Shown here: one piece after another, positions 23,536 through 30,459 of the stretch
Layout of the letters: every line of letters begins with the position of its first letter
How positions within the stretch are numbered: the stretch's first letter is position 1
Source: a virus
Direction: 5' to 3' (one strand)
IMG/VR virus record: IMGVR_UViG_3300036846_000885
Location: 1-37,307 of that record
DNA length: 37,307 nucleotides
Translations under genes and position numbers: made by a program
Notes under the pieces: model-generated
Told to the model about the DNA's origin: nothing
Seen by the model: the letters and a program-made list of their open reading frames with translations, nothing else
The model's database searches: none

Positions 23536-23812
23536 ATGCGTGTCCCATGTGTGGGGTAAGCATCAAGCGCACAGCGCTCTCGACGAGCCTCTGAAGCTTC
23601 TGCCGTGAATAGTCCCGACCGCAGATCGTGCAGATCGCCGCCGCGGTCCACAAGCCAGTGCTGTGATTGACGACGATAGCGAAATAGGAAACTTGCCGCT
23701 CTAGATCCTGGCCGCAGACCGCGCAATCGAGCACCGGCAGGAGATGGCTGTGCATCCGCGGCTCGGCAGCGAGCACCTCGGCGGGCGTGAACAATTCGGT
23801 CTGCAGCCTCAT
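23534..23812 (-). CDS. Zinc-finger-like 92-aa protein
   Basis: Carries two CxxC pairs, CAVCGQ (about 30-35) and CTICGRDYSRQ (about 61-71), separated by a beta-rich stretch (QVSYFAIVVNHSTGLW), then a helix (KLQRLVESAVRLM). This is a treble-clef or zinc-ribbon arrangement. It is translationally coupled to the 62-aa gene (ATGA). Position between TerL and portal suggests a packaging role, but no family is recognised. Confidence 0.7.
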   Translation of the reverse strand: MRLQTELFTPAEVLAAEPRMHSHLLPVLDCAVCGQDLERQVSYFAIVVNHSTGLWTAAAICTICGRDYSRQKLQRLVESAVRLMLTPHMGHA

Positions 23813-23997
23813 GGCACTCGCCCGACATAGCCGAGCCAGTAGTCGCTGTGACCGTAGGTGCCGGATGGCCAGCGATCCTGATGCAGCGGCAAGCCGCCGT
23901 GGTCCGCTTCACCTGCGGCGAGCGCTTCGGCATGCGGCGCGCAAACCGCATCGGGCTGGTGCTCGGTGCCGCAATTGCTGCAGCGACGCTCGCTCAC
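23809..23997 (-). CDS. Small Cys/His protein, 62 aa
   Basis: Starts with a GTG fused to the TerL stop (GTGA). MSERRCSNCGTEH gives one CxxC pair; later Cys/His residues (VCAPHAEA) could complete a metal site. The C-terminal half is aromatic (GTYGHSDYWLGYVG). It lies directly behind TerL and is probably co-translated with it. Function unknown. Confidence 0.65.
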   Translation of the reverse strand: MSERRCSNCGTEHQPDAVCAPHAEALAAGEADHGGLPLHQDRWPSGTYGHSDYWLGYVGRVP

Positions 23998-25289
23998 AAT
24001 CGCATCCAGTTGGTGTTGGCGCGCTGACGCGGCTCGATGACGAGGCGCTTCGGCAATGGTGCCTTCGGATAGGTGGCGCGCGCGGCCTCCTGCATGGCTA
24101 CTGCGGCATAACGCAACGCATCGCTCCCGTGACTCGCTGCATCGTGGAGCGGTTGTCTGCTGAACTGCCCGTTAAGATCCAGCTCATATCGATAGTGTCG
24201 CAATGCTTGCACGCCGTCACTGCAAGCCTCTCGGTCAAACCACATGTTGGGGAAAATTGTTCTAACAGCGTTGATACCATCGGCGACTGACAGCTTGGGC
24301 ACAATGCGGACGTGCCATCCGGCAGCGCGTGCGAGTTCTTCGATGCTGCGTCCGGTGCCGAGCGATTTGGCTTGTGCGTCATGCGGCAACCACAGCGTGT
24401 TGTAGAGATAGGGCTTCGCCTGCATCAATTTCAGATAGTCACCAAAGGGCCGCTGGCTGTCCTCGAGGTAGTCGATGCAGCGCACTTCACCTGCGATGTG
24501 CTGGATGAACCAGATTGCGGTGAGATCCTGCCATCCGAGATCGACATACACCGACACCGGCTTGGTGGTGTCGTAATGGACCTTGGTGATGCGTCCCTGT
24601 TCGGTGGCGTCGCGCAATTCGCGGGCGTAGATCGCGCCATCGAGCGTCAGGCGGCACTCGCCGAGCCAGATGTGCTGGTAGGCGTCGGGATCAACGTGCT
24701 TCAGGTGCTCCATCTCATCTTTGAGCACCGCGGGGAACCAAGGGTTGTCATGGTAGTTCAGCTTCACCACCGCGGCATTGGGTGGCGGGTGCCGGACAAA
24801 GCGCTCGTAGGTTGCGTCGGTTTCGAGTTCCGGGTTGAACGTCAGGATAATCTCGGAGCCGTCTTTGCGGATCGTCGGGATCAGCGTTTCCCACGAGCTG
24901 TTGCTGACGGTCTGCGCTTCCTCGACCCAGACTTTGTCGATGCCCTCGAGGGAGCGGATGCGGGTGATGTTGTGACGCAGACCCTCGAAAATGAACTCGC
25001 TGCCGTTGATGCCGCGGATCGTGTTGACACCCACGGTGAACTTGTCTTCGAGCCCGAGGCGCAGGATGACATCGACGAGGAGGCGGTGCACGCTATCGCG
25101 CATCGAGGACTGAAACTCGCGGCAGCACAGGATGCGCAGCGGCTGTGCGGCAGCCTGGGCGAGGAGGTAGAGCGCGACACCGTGCGACTTGCCGGCACCG
25201 CGGCCACCATAAAATACTTTGTACCGCGCCGGCTTGAGCAGCGCGGCCATCGGACGCGAGAGTTGCGCGTTAACAACCGTCTCGGCCAT
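23994..25289 (-). CDS. Terminase large subunit
   Basis: A 431-aa ATPase/nuclease packaging motor of the Terminase_3/PBSX type. Walker A is GGRGAGKS (28-35), Walker B with catalytic Glu is KVWVEEAQ, and the coupling motif is in ILTFNPE. The C-terminal RNase H-like nuclease acidic residues appear in VYVDLGWQD, LPHDAQAKS and ASHGSDALRYA. The ATG at 25289 is chosen over a TTG three codons earlier. It overlaps the small terminase gene by 20 bp and precedes the portal, the standard packaging order. Confidence 0.93.
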   Translation of the reverse strand: MAETVVNAQLSRPMAALLKPARYKVFYGGRGAGKSHGVALYLLAQAAAQPLRILCCREFQSSMRDSVHRLLVDVILRLGLEDKFTVGVNTIRGINGSEFIFEGLRHNITRIRSLEGIDKVWVEEAQTVSNSSWETLIPTIRKDGSEIILTFNPELETDATYERFVRHPPPNAAVVKLNYHDNPWFPAVLKDEMEHLKHVDPDAYQHIWLGECRLTLDGAIYARELRDATEQGRITKVHYDTTKPVSVYVDLGWQDLTAIWFIQHIAGEVRCIDYLEDSQRPFGDYLKLMQAKPYLYNTLWLPHDAQAKSLGTGRSIEELARAAGWHVRIVPKLSVADGINAVRTIFPNMWFDREACSDGVQALRHYRYELDLNGQFSRQPLHDAASHGSDALRYAAVAMQEAARATYPKAPLPKRLVIEPRQRANTNWMRL

Positions 25290-25680
25290 CGTCGGCAATG
25301 CTCAGCGAGATGGGCTCGTCGTGAGTGTCACTGCCATTCGGCGTGATGGTGATGGTTTCAGATTCGTGACGATCATTAGCGGCGTCGATGATTTCGAGGC
25401 GGACGGTCAGTCCACCGCCTTCACCGAGGGCGAATTGCGCGGTGAGTGAGTTGTCGCGTTTGGGTAGAGCGCGTTCGAGGATTAGCTCAGCGGCCTTGAG
25501 GCGGATAGCGATAGGGGCTTCGGGATCGCGCACAACGCCTATCGTGAACTCGACCATTTCCGGCGAGACTTTGCGGCATTCAGCAATAGATTTAACGACG
25601 GAGGCAGCATAGCGAGGGGTTTTGTGCCCGGGCTTAAAGTGTGTGAGGTTGGCAAGCTGGGCCGGCTGACCGTTTGGCAT
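25270..25680 (-). CDS. Putative terminase small subunit
   Basis: A 136-aa protein. The N-terminus LTHFKPGHKTPRYA (about 12-25) resembles the FKPGQSGNP-type lead of TerS-like proteins. A helical region follows (MVEFTIGVVRDPEAPIAIRL, about 42-61; KAAELILERALPKRD). The C-terminus is acidic and polar. It overlaps TerL by 20 bp, the normal TerS position. It would recognise the packaging site, probably in the adjacent gene-free control region. The call rests on context plus a weak sequence pattern. Confidence 0.7.
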   Translation of the reverse strand: MPNGQPAQLANLTHFKPGHKTPRYAASVVKSIAECRKVSPEMVEFTIGVVRDPEAPIAIRLKAAELILERALPKRDNSLTAQFALGEGGGLTVRLEIIDAANDRHESETITITPNGSDTHDEPISLSIADDGRDGC

Positions 25681-25699
25681 ATCTCACGCTAGCATGTGA

Positions 25700-25867
25700 C
25701 TAGGACTTGTCTTTGGCGGCCTTGCGTCCCTCGCTCATCGCGATGGCTTTCGCTTGGGCGGGACTATCGACCTTTGGTCCTTTCTTGGATCCGCTGCGCA
25801 ATTTACCTTCGGAGTATTCGCGCATGACTTTTCCCACCTTCTGCTGCGCCTTTTTGGGGAGGGCCAT
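25700..25867 (-). CDS. DUF6496-type small basic protein
   Basis: 55 aa, very basic. MALPKKAQQKVGKVMREYSE (1-20), then GKLRSGSKKGPKVDSPAQA, then IAMSEGRKAAKDKS match the small DUF6496 family (pattern KVMxEFxxGxLxSGSKKGPKVxxxxQAxAIAxSE). The ATG at 25867 has GGAG seven bases upstream; a longer upstream frame would cross a hairpin and is rejected. It is the first gene of the late operon. A nucleic-acid-binding role is suggested by charge only. Confidence 0.78.
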   Translation of the reverse strand: MALPKKAQQKVGKVMREYSEGKLRSGSKKGPKVDSPAQAKAIAMSEGRKAAKDKS

Positions 25868-25886
25868 GGGGAGGCTCCGAAGGGGA

Positions 25887-25916
25887 CCCGAGCCGGGCAT
25901 CGCAGACCGGCTCGGG
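25887..25916 (-). promoter_or_regulatory. Perfect 10-bp hairpin in late leader
   Basis: CCCGAGCCGG (25887-25896) and CCGGCTCGGG (25907-25916) pair perfectly over a ten-base loop. On the minus strand this lies 20 bp upstream of the start of the first late gene. Possible roles are an attenuator, an RNA-protection stem or part of a packaging site. Confidence 0.6.
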
Positions 25917-26015
25917 GAGTGTCGTTGAAGGGGTTCCCGCCAAGGAACCGAGCATGAGGCTAGCGCGGAAGTCGAGGTCATTCAAAGCGGTTTTTTTGTC
26001 TGCTGTATCGGCGAA

Positions 26016-26040
26016 CCTTCTTCCCTAAAGGGAAGGAAGG
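26016..26040. other. Second hairpin in control region
   Basis: CCTTCTTCCCT (26016-26026) pairs with AGGGAAGGAAGG (26029-26040) apart from one bulged base, with a very short AA loop. It lies between the long hairpin and a solitary GTATCG box (26005-26010). Confidence 0.5.
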
Positions 26041-26049
26041 AGAACGGAC

Positions 26050-26087
26050 CAGCAAGAATATACCCCCCGGAGAGGGTATTCTTGCTG
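26050..26087. terminator. Long hairpin after the helicase gene
   Basis: CAGCAAGAATA-TA-CCC pairs with GGGTATTCTTGCTG, giving a 14-bp stem with a two-base bulge and an eight-base loop. It is about 140 bp downstream of the helicase-like stop on the minus strand and has no T-tract either way. It may be a factor-assisted terminator or a DNA structure used in packaging or replication. Confidence 0.5.
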
Positions 26088-26136
26088 CTTTCGATCCACT
26101 TGAAAGGGGCGGGATCATTGGGGATTTTCGATTTTC

Positions 26137-26201
26137 GTATCAGTCGTATCGCGCTGTATCGAAACAGCCCGATACGATAGCGGCTGTATCGCAGTCGATA
26201 C
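26137..26201. promoter_or_regulatory. Cluster of GTATCG/CGATAC boxes
   Basis: Six boxes in 65 bp: GTATCA 26137, GTATCG 26146, GTATCG 26156, CGATAC 26170, GTATCG 26186 and CGATAC 26196. Neighbouring boxes are mostly 9-10 bp apart, about one helical turn, and the last pair forms a perfect inverted repeat with a four-base spacer. A seventh copy is at 26005. This looks like cooperative binding by one protein (regulator, TerS or replication initiator). Confidence 0.7.
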
Positions 26202-26225
26202 GAAGGGGGTTAGAGTGTTGGAATA

Positions 26226-27713
26226 TCATTCGTTTTCGAGGATTTGGCGGCCTTTGTTGGTCAGGCTCCATTTTCCGCCCTTTCTGGGTTGGATGATGAG
26301 CCCATCGCCTGACAGGGCGGCTATAGTTCTCTGAACCTTTGGCCGGAGAGGTTCGCCGGCATCGTTGAACCAGCCGGCATGGCGAGCGAGGTCGGCGAGG
26401 GATTGGTCGGGATTGGCGTTGATGAGACGCAGAATCCTGTCTTCGTTGTCGGTTCGCTCGGAGCGATGGAAATTGGATTCTTCCTCGGAAACCGGATCGG
26501 CGACGACAGTCATGAAATTACGGTTAAAACTATCGATAAATCCGGTTTGGACGGGTCTGAGGCGATAGGAGAGGGGGGCGAAATCAGGGCCGCGGATTTT
26601 GCCTTGCCAATGCAAAGTTGTGATTTCCTGATCGGCGGACCACAACGTCAAATTAGCGTCCAACTCGTTTAAAAACGCACCGCCGCCTCTGGGCAGGAGG
26701 TGATCGCTGGCGGCGTTTTTGGTGGGGTGGGAGAGGGCGAGGACGGCGGGATTGCCTTGGACCTGGGTCAAGAGACGCATGGTGCGGGCATAGGTGCCGG
26801 CCAGGACGTTGTCGTTTTCGTCGTCGCCAGGAAAGAAGGATGCGGCAGTATCGAAGATAATGAGTGAGAAGGCAACCCCCAAGCCGTTGATTTCACTAAG
26901 AAGGCTGGCGGCCTCAATTTCATTGAGGGGGAAGGCGGCGGGCAAAAAATAAGGGAGATCCTGGGGTGTGAGATTAAAGGCGGCGCACATACCGAAGAGG
27001 CGCGCCTTGATATCTTCGACGTTTTCGCCCGCGACGTAGAGGACGTTGCCTTTTTTGGTGATAAGACGCCCGATGGTGCGCCCGGCGTGGATCATGCAGG
27101 CATGCAGGAGCCAGACCGCGGTTTTGCCGTGGCCGGTGGGGGAGGTGCAGGCATAGAGGGAGCCGCGCTGGAGGATCCCCTCGATGAGCCAATCGGGCAT
27201 CAGGAAGCTGTCCATGAGTAGTTTGGCTGGCTTGATGCGACCGGTCTGGGGTGGGACCGCTTCGGAGATGCGGCCCCAAAAGAGGGCGCTAGTCTCCTTG
27301 AGAGGAGCGCCGTGTTTAAGGGCGTCCACGAGGTCTTCGCAGGCAATAATAATTGTGCGACGTTGTGCGGTATCGAAGACGATGCGGGCGTAGTCCTTGG
27401 CGTTTATCAGTGTCACCGCCGATTGGGCAAGTGCAGCGATGTATTCTGAGGCATTGATCGAGCCGAATAGTTCATCGTCGTCGAACCGGTTATTTAGGGT
27501 CACGGGGGTAGCGGGCCTGCCGCCGCTGATCAACTCGCCGATTGCGGCATAGATATGAGCGTTAACGCCGTTGCTAAAATGGTTGGGCGTGAGAAAACCG
27601 GCGACCTGGGCATAGGTACGGTTGTCGCACAAGATGGTGCCGAGGAGGCCTTGCTCGGCTTCGATATTGGCGGGTAGCGGGCGCATGCGGGGGCGGATTG
27701 GGGTGACGCTCAT
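26226..27713 (-). CDS. DnaB-N / RecA-fold helicase-like replication protein
   Basis: A 495-aa protein with three parts. Residues about 12-125 form a DnaB N-terminal domain (LPANIEAEQGLLGTILCD, FLTPNHFSNGVNAHIYAAI). Residues about 165-365 form a RecA/RepA-like ATPase with Walker A SPTGHGKT (191-198, first Gly replaced by Ser), Walker B SLIIFDT (283-289) and LALSHPTK. The C-terminus (about 425-495) is winged-helix-like (DRILRLINANPDQSLADLAR). It resembles phage replicative helicase/RepA hybrids. The ATG at 27713 overlaps the upstream stop (ATGA); a GTG-type start 12 codons earlier is less likely. Confidence 0.85.
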   Translation of the reverse strand: MSVTPIRPRMRPLPANIEAEQGLLGTILCDNRTYAQVAGFLTPNHFSNGVNAHIYAAIGELISGGRPATPVTLNNRFDDDELFGSINASEYIAALAQSAVTLINAKDYARIVFDTAQRRTIIIACEDLVDALKHGAPLKETSALFWGRISEAVPPQTGRIKPAKLLMDSFLMPDWLIEGILQRGSLYACTSPTGHGKTAVWLLHACMIHAGRTIGRLITKKGNVLYVAGENVEDIKARLFGMCAAFNLTPQDLPYFLPAAFPLNEIEAASLLSEINGLGVAFSLIIFDTAASFFPGDDENDNVLAGTYARTMRLLTQVQGNPAVLALSHPTKNAASDHLLPRGGGAFLNELDANLTLWSADQEITTLHWQGKIRGPDFAPLSYRLRPVQTGFIDSFNRNFMTVVADPVSEEESNFHRSERTDNEDRILRLINANPDQSLADLARHAGWFNDAGEPLRPKVQRTIAALSGDGLIIQPRKGGKWSLTNKGRQILENE

Positions 27714-27877
27714 GGGAGTGGTTTCGCGGTAAGAATGACGCGCAGCCATTCGCGGATTTCTTCGACGGACAGTTCCGCATGATTAACCAAGCATTCCAAA
27801 AGAAAGCGGGTCGAGCGCGGTAGCGGCGGCGGGTTATCGACAACCAACCTGACCACCGGCTTTAATTCGTCTGCCAT
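27710..27877 (-). CDS. Small 55-aa protein upstream of helicase
   Basis: Starts MADELKPVVRLVVDNPPPLP and ends in an amphipathic helix (AELSVEEIREWLRVILTAKP). The ATG at 27877 has GGGA about eight bases upstream; an in-frame ATG at 27901 lacks one. It is translationally coupled to the helicase gene (ATGA) and may be its partner or loader. No family is recognised. Confidence 0.65.
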   Translation of the reverse strand: MADELKPVVRLVVDNPPPLPRSTRFLLECLVNHAELSVEEIREWLRVILTAKPLP

Positions 27878-28017
27878 GGAAGATTCCCATCCCTTTCCCA
27901 TCCAGAGGAGGATGATGCGGAGCGGCCAGACCCTGCCAGTGGATGGGGGGACTAGCCTGGGGTGATCTACCGGGTCATGACTCCCGGCGGGCCGCCCCGC
28001 ACCTGTAGGTTAAATGG

Positions 28018-28554
28018 TTATTGGGGCGAGGTGCTATCCCCCGGGCCTGTGTATTGCGGGGATAACCGGAAAGGAATGCCCCACTCAGCGATCTGGAGCA
28101 GCGCCTCTTTGAGGCTGCGGACGATGGCGATGGTCATGCCCGCCTCGATGAGGCGCGGAAACATCTCCTCCTGGCCGATGTAGTAGCGCGCGGTCCCCAG
28201 CTTGGTGCGCCCGATATATGACTTCGACAGCTGGCCGCCGGGGCGCTTGAGTTCGAGGCCATAGAGGCGGCCAGCGTAGAGGATCATCACATCGGGCCAG
28301 CCGCGTTTGAGGCCCATGCGAGAATACTTGGCCTGCTGCTGCGGTGAGAGATGGGCGGCCCCGGCAGGATAGCAGGCCCACTCGGCGGGGCGTAGGAGGT
28401 ACTGGTCGAGGACGCGCGCGAGCTGCTGGTGCATCACCGCTTCGAGCGGCTGGCGGTTGCGCAGCCGAAAGGGCTTCTTCGCCGGAACCGGGAAGAGATC
28501 GCCGCCGGCCTGAGGGGAGGCCCGCTGAAGGGCCTTTATGCGCCCAGCCACCAC
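28018..28554 (-). CDS. VRR-NUC domain nuclease
   Basis: A 178-aa PD-(D/E)XK nuclease of the VRR-NUC type. SRMGLKRGWPDVMILYAGR (78-96) supplies the acidic Asp in GWPD, and YGLELKRPGG (98-107) supplies the ELK catalytic pair. The C-terminal helix contains LKEALLQIAEWG. Phage copies are usually stand-alone and linked to replication or junction processing. It begins with a GTG overlapping the small TM frame. It lies between the repressor and helicase genes on the minus strand. Confidence 0.87.
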   Translation of the reverse strand: MVAGRIKALQRASPQAGGDLFPVPAKKPFRLRNRQPLEAVMHQQLARVLDQYLLRPAEWACYPAGAAHLSPQQQAKYSRMGLKRGWPDVMILYAGRLYGLELKRPGGQLSKSYIGRTKLGTARYYIGQEEMFPRLIEAGMTIAIVRSLKEALLQIAEWGIPFRLSPQYTGPGDSTSPQ

Positions 28555-28682
28555 AGCACCATCCAGACCAGACAGAGGCCTCCAGCGGCCCCGCAGAGCG
28601 CCCCAGCGGCATCCTCTAGGACACTGTGCCGAGAGCGGCGGCAGCGGGTGACCTGCAGGAGATAGAGGGGGCGGCTAACCAC
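28536..28682 (-). CDS. Possible 48-aa single-TM protein
   Basis: A GTG-initiated frame overlapping the repressor stop (GTGGTTAG) and running into the nuclease start. The N-terminus is basic (TRCRRSRHS, about 12-20). The C-terminal half is hydrophobic with a Trp cluster (GLCLVWMVLWWLGA, 35-48). The double overlap fits a real coupled gene, but there is no ATG, no clear Shine-Dalgarno, and GC-rich frames often stay open by chance. Confidence 0.38.
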   Translation of the reverse strand: MVSRPLYLLQVTRCRRSRHSVLEDAAGALCGAAGGLCLVWMVLWWLGA

Positions 28683-28941
28683 GGCGGCGGCCTCGCGGCG
28701 GGTAGATGTCGGGGCGCAGCTCGTGGCGCGGAATGCCGGTCACGTCCTCGACCACGAGCACCCGCTCGGCTGGGACACGATTCCATTTCGACACCGCGCC
28801 GCGGGTGATCCCGAGGGCCTCGGCGATCCGCGAGATCAACCCTCTTTCTGTCCGAATTTTGCCCATCGCATAGGGAGCCTTGCGCTTCATTCCTTTGTAT
28901 ACCACGGGGCAGCGAGGGGTGGAAAAAAAGTTGAGCGTCAT
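28675..28941 (-). CDS. YdaS/Cro-like HTH repressor
   Basis: 88 aa. The C-terminal half is a helix-turn-helix of the YdaS/Cro type: SRIAEALGITRGAVSKWNRV (45-64), PAERVLVVEDVTGIPRHEL, RPDIYPP. The ATG at 28941 follows AGAGGA at good spacing; longer reading frames would run into the promoter. It is transcribed divergently from the early operon at 29011 and faces the palindrome ATGGTTACCAT, its likely operator. It is the best candidate for the switch regulator. Confidence 0.85.
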   Translation of the reverse strand: MTLNFFSTPRCPVVYKGMKRKAPYAMGKIRTERGLISRIAEALGITRGAVSKWNRVPAERVLVVEDVTGIPRHELRPDIYPPRGRRRG

Positions 28942-28945
28942 GCAC

Positions 28946-28986
28946 TTTTCCTCTTGCACTATGGTTACCATGGGTATACATATAGG
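28946..28986 (+). promoter_or_regulatory. Early promoter/operator, copy 1
   Basis: TTGCAC (28954-28959) as -35 and TATACA/TACATA (28975-28982) as -10 flank the perfect palindrome ATGGTTACCAT (28961-28971). It lies 25-65 bp before the first early gene and is shared with the divergent repressor. A near-identical copy lies at 31613-31656. Confidence 0.75.
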
Positions 28987-29010
28987 CCATCGAATTGGAG
29001 ATGACAAGAG

Positions 29011-29217
29011 ATGACCCAGGCGCTTCGCAAACACTCCCCCGGCTACTACCGGATCACCTTAAGCGATGATCGGTTTGGTCAGATTCACCGTGTTGGTCGC
29101 GAATGGCGCGCCGAGGTTCGCGAGATCGATGGCACGCTAGTGCGGTTCGCAGGCTACTGGCGCTCGCTGAAAGACGCGACCGAGGAACTGACCTCTCTCA
29201 ACCCGCTGGATCTGTAG
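29011..29217 (+). CDS. First early gene, 68-aa unknown
   Basis: A small basic, beta-rich protein: SPGYYRITLSDDRFGQIHRV (9-28), then WRAEVREIDGTLVRFAGYWR (33-52), ending in a helix. It is first in the rightward operon directly under the copy-1 promoter, with a GGAG upstream of the ATG. The alternating pattern suggests a single small beta-sheet domain. No family is recognised. Confidence 0.7.
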   Translation: MTQALRKHSPGYYRITLSDDRFGQIHRVGREWRAEVREIDGTLVRFAGYWRSLKDATEELTSLNPLDL

Positions 29218-29227
29218 GAGACAAGCG

Positions 29228-29443
29228 ATGACCAAGTGGCACATTGCAGACGAGCACAACGACTACCGCCCGATATGCGGCAGGCAGGGTGACCCGACCG
29301 TGCCGGTGACCGAATGGATGAAGCGCATAGCCAGCGACAAGTGCGGCCATTGCGCGAAGCGCGAAGACGAGCAGCGCCGCGCCGCAGCCTACGCGGAAGC
29401 CAACGCGAAGTGGCCGCTGCCGTTGAGCGAGGAGAGCAAGTGA
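29228..29443 (+). CDS. Small Cys-rich early protein, 71 aa
   Basis: Contains CGRQGDP and CGHCAKRED, three Cys plus His residues that may bind zinc. The C-terminal half is a charged Ala/Glu helix. A GGAG precedes the ATG, and the stop is fused to the next start (TGATG). Function unknown; part of the early operon. Confidence 0.68.
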   Translation: MTKWHIADEHNDYRPICGRQGDPTVPVTEWMKRIASDKCGHCAKREDEQRRAAAYAEANAKWPLPLSEESK

Positions 29444-29646
29444 TGTCAGTGCGCCGGGGTTGGATGTACAACCACAAGCACTTCACCCAGACCACCACGG
29501 AGCGAGGCGGTATTCGCTACTTCATCGATGGCAAGCCAACCAAGCGGGCCGACTGGTACGCGGCTTGGTACTCGGCGAAGGCAACCGAAGCGCGCGCGAC
29601 CAGCGATGTCGCCTGCAACTTACTGATCGAACGGAGCGAGCGATGA
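29443..29646 (+). CDS. 67-aa early protein with IERSE tail
   Basis: Starts MSVRRGWMYNHKHFTQTTTE, with a basic aromatic core and a helical second half (YAAWYSAKATEARATSD). It ends in LLIERSER, encoded by the repeated ribosome-binding cassette that also serves the next gene. It is coupled on both sides (TGATG and ATGA). No family is recognised. Confidence 0.68.
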   Translation: MSVRRGWMYNHKHFTQTTTERGGIRYFIDGKPTKRADWYAAWYSAKATEARATSDVACNLLIERSER

Positions 29647-30200
29647 CCTGCAACACATGCGGCGGGTGGGGCGACTACCCGGTCGCCGGCCCCTATCCCG
29701 AGCATACGATCACCCACGAACCATGCCCGGAGTGTGCAATGACATTCAACGTAACGATGCGCTTTTGGGTTAGGTACGCCGACCGGCGCTACCATCCGGA
29801 TTCTCCGCCCGCGGACGACATTTTCGACTGGGGCGAGTGCGTGAGCGAAAGCGAGTGCCGCGCGATCTTCTTGGCCTCCCATCCGCATGCCTACATCGTG
29901 CGCGAGCAAGTGATCGAGAGGAGCGAGTGATGGCCACCTGCGAGAACTGCGGCGGTGAAGGCGGCTGGACCCACACCGACTACGGAAGCCGTTGGGACGA
30001 TTACGCCTGCGATTGCGAAGAAATCTGGGAGCCATGCCCCGACTGCGGCGGCACTGGCTTGGTCTACGGCGACGAGCCGCAGCAGCTCAGCGAAGATGAC
30101 CTGATCGAGCGGAGCGAAGACCATGTTTGCTGTCCTTATCACCAAACAGGCGGCGATCTCCGCAACAGTTGCGGCGGCGACCTGATCGAGAGGAGCGAAG
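29623..30200 (+). repeat. Four TGATCGAnnGGAGCGA cassettes
   Basis: A 16-base element with two variable positions occurs at 29624-29639, 29911-29926, 30102-30117 and 30183-30198; the second and fourth are identical. Each contains GGAG. The first three sit 6-8 bases before an ATG and act as Shine-Dalgarno sites. Read in frame they encode (L/V)IERSE. Copies 3 and 4 are exactly 81 bp apart (27 codons). Confidence 0.85.
29643..29930 (+). CDS. DnaJ-type zinc-motif early protein, 95 aa
   Basis: Begins MTCNTCGGWGDYP and has CPEC at about residue 28, a CxxCGG...CxxC pair like half a DnaJ-type zinc finger. The middle is aromatic (MRFWVRYADRRY) and the end (VREQVIERSE) comes from the repeat cassette. 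The following gene begins with the same zinc motif, so the two are probably duplicates that diverged. Function unknown. Confidence 0.7.
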   Translation: MTCNTCGGWGDYPVAGPYPEHTITHEPCPECAMTFNVTMRFWVRYADRRYHPDSPPADDIFDWGECVSESECRAIFLASHPHAYIVREQVIERSE

Positions 30201-30268
30201 ACATCGACAACAACGACGGCGAATTGTCGCCCGAGGACGAGCGCCTAGCAGAAGGACTGAAACGATGA
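29930..30268 (+). CDS. Zinc-motif early protein, possible read-through fusion
   Basis: 112 aa starting MATCENCGGEGGWTHTD, with CDCEE and CPDCGGTG, giving a DnaJ-like CxxCGG/CxxCGG zinc region within residues 4-44. From about residue 57 the frame continues through two repeat cassettes (DLIERSED at about 58 and 85) separated by a Cys-rich spacer, then an acidic tail (SPEDERLAEGLKR). The second half looks like an ancestral spacer or small gene read through after loss of a stop. In another frame, a 20-codon ATG frame (30123-30185) follows copy 3. Confidence 0.65.
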   Translation: MATCENCGGEGGWTHTDYGSRWDDYACDCEEIWEPCPDCGGTGLVYGDEPQQLSEDDLIERSEDHVCCPYHQTGGDLRNSCGGDLIERSEDIDNNDGELSPEDERLAEGLKR

Positions 30269-30459
30269 CCTACGATGTCTATTACTACCGCGGCGACGAC
30301 CGCCTGCCAGACTACGACACAAACGTCAGCGAATATTATGTCGAGACGCTACCGAAACATCTGCGGCCCGGTGAGACGGCATACGCTCGCTGCCATAGCA
30401 ACTCAGCACTGGATTATGTCGTCACTCCGACCGGCTGCTGGCACCCGAGGAGCAAGTGA
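30265..30459 (+). CDS. Unknown 64-aa early protein
   Basis: A Tyr-rich small protein: MTYDVYYYRGDDRLPDYDTN (1-20), then YVETLPKHLRP and TPTGCWHPRSK. Its ATGA overlaps the previous stop, and its TGA overlaps the next ATG. Not recognised. Confidence 0.67.
   Translation: MTYDVYYYRGDDRLPDYDTNVSEYYVETLPKHLRPGETAYARCHSNSALDYVVTPTGCWHPRSK

Larger units (their letters stand above)
25868..26225. other. Gene-free control region, possible pac/late promoter
   Basis: A 358-bp gap without a credible gene, between the helicase-like gene and the packaging genes, both on the minus strand. It holds a 10-bp perfect hairpin 20 bp before the first late gene (25887-25916), a second hairpin (26016-26040), a long hairpin (26050-26087) and a cluster of GTATCG boxes (26137-26201, plus one at 26005-26010). 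Location and repeats suit a late promoter with operators or a packaging (pac/cos) site. No convincing -35/-10 pair could be fixed by eye. Confidence 0.6.

Noticed and set aside
24312-25346. 344-codon open frame antisense to terminase
   Set aside because: The terminase frame has clear Walker and nuclease motifs; the antisense frame has none and mirrors its codon structure.
25700-25981. Longer N-terminus for the DUF6496-type gene
   Set aside because: The upstream frame passes through a perfect hairpin and has unlikely composition; the ATG at 25867 fits the family start and has a ribosome-binding site.
28018-28612. Alternative 175-codon frame overlapping the VRR-NUC gene
   Set aside because: Arg/Pro/Ala-rich out-of-frame reading; the nuclease frame carries GWPD and ELK motifs.
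29623-30200. Small CRISPR-like array
   Set aside because: Four copies of a 16-bp repeat, but irregular spacing (about 287, 191 and 81 bp), coding in frame, and obvious Shine-Dalgarno function.
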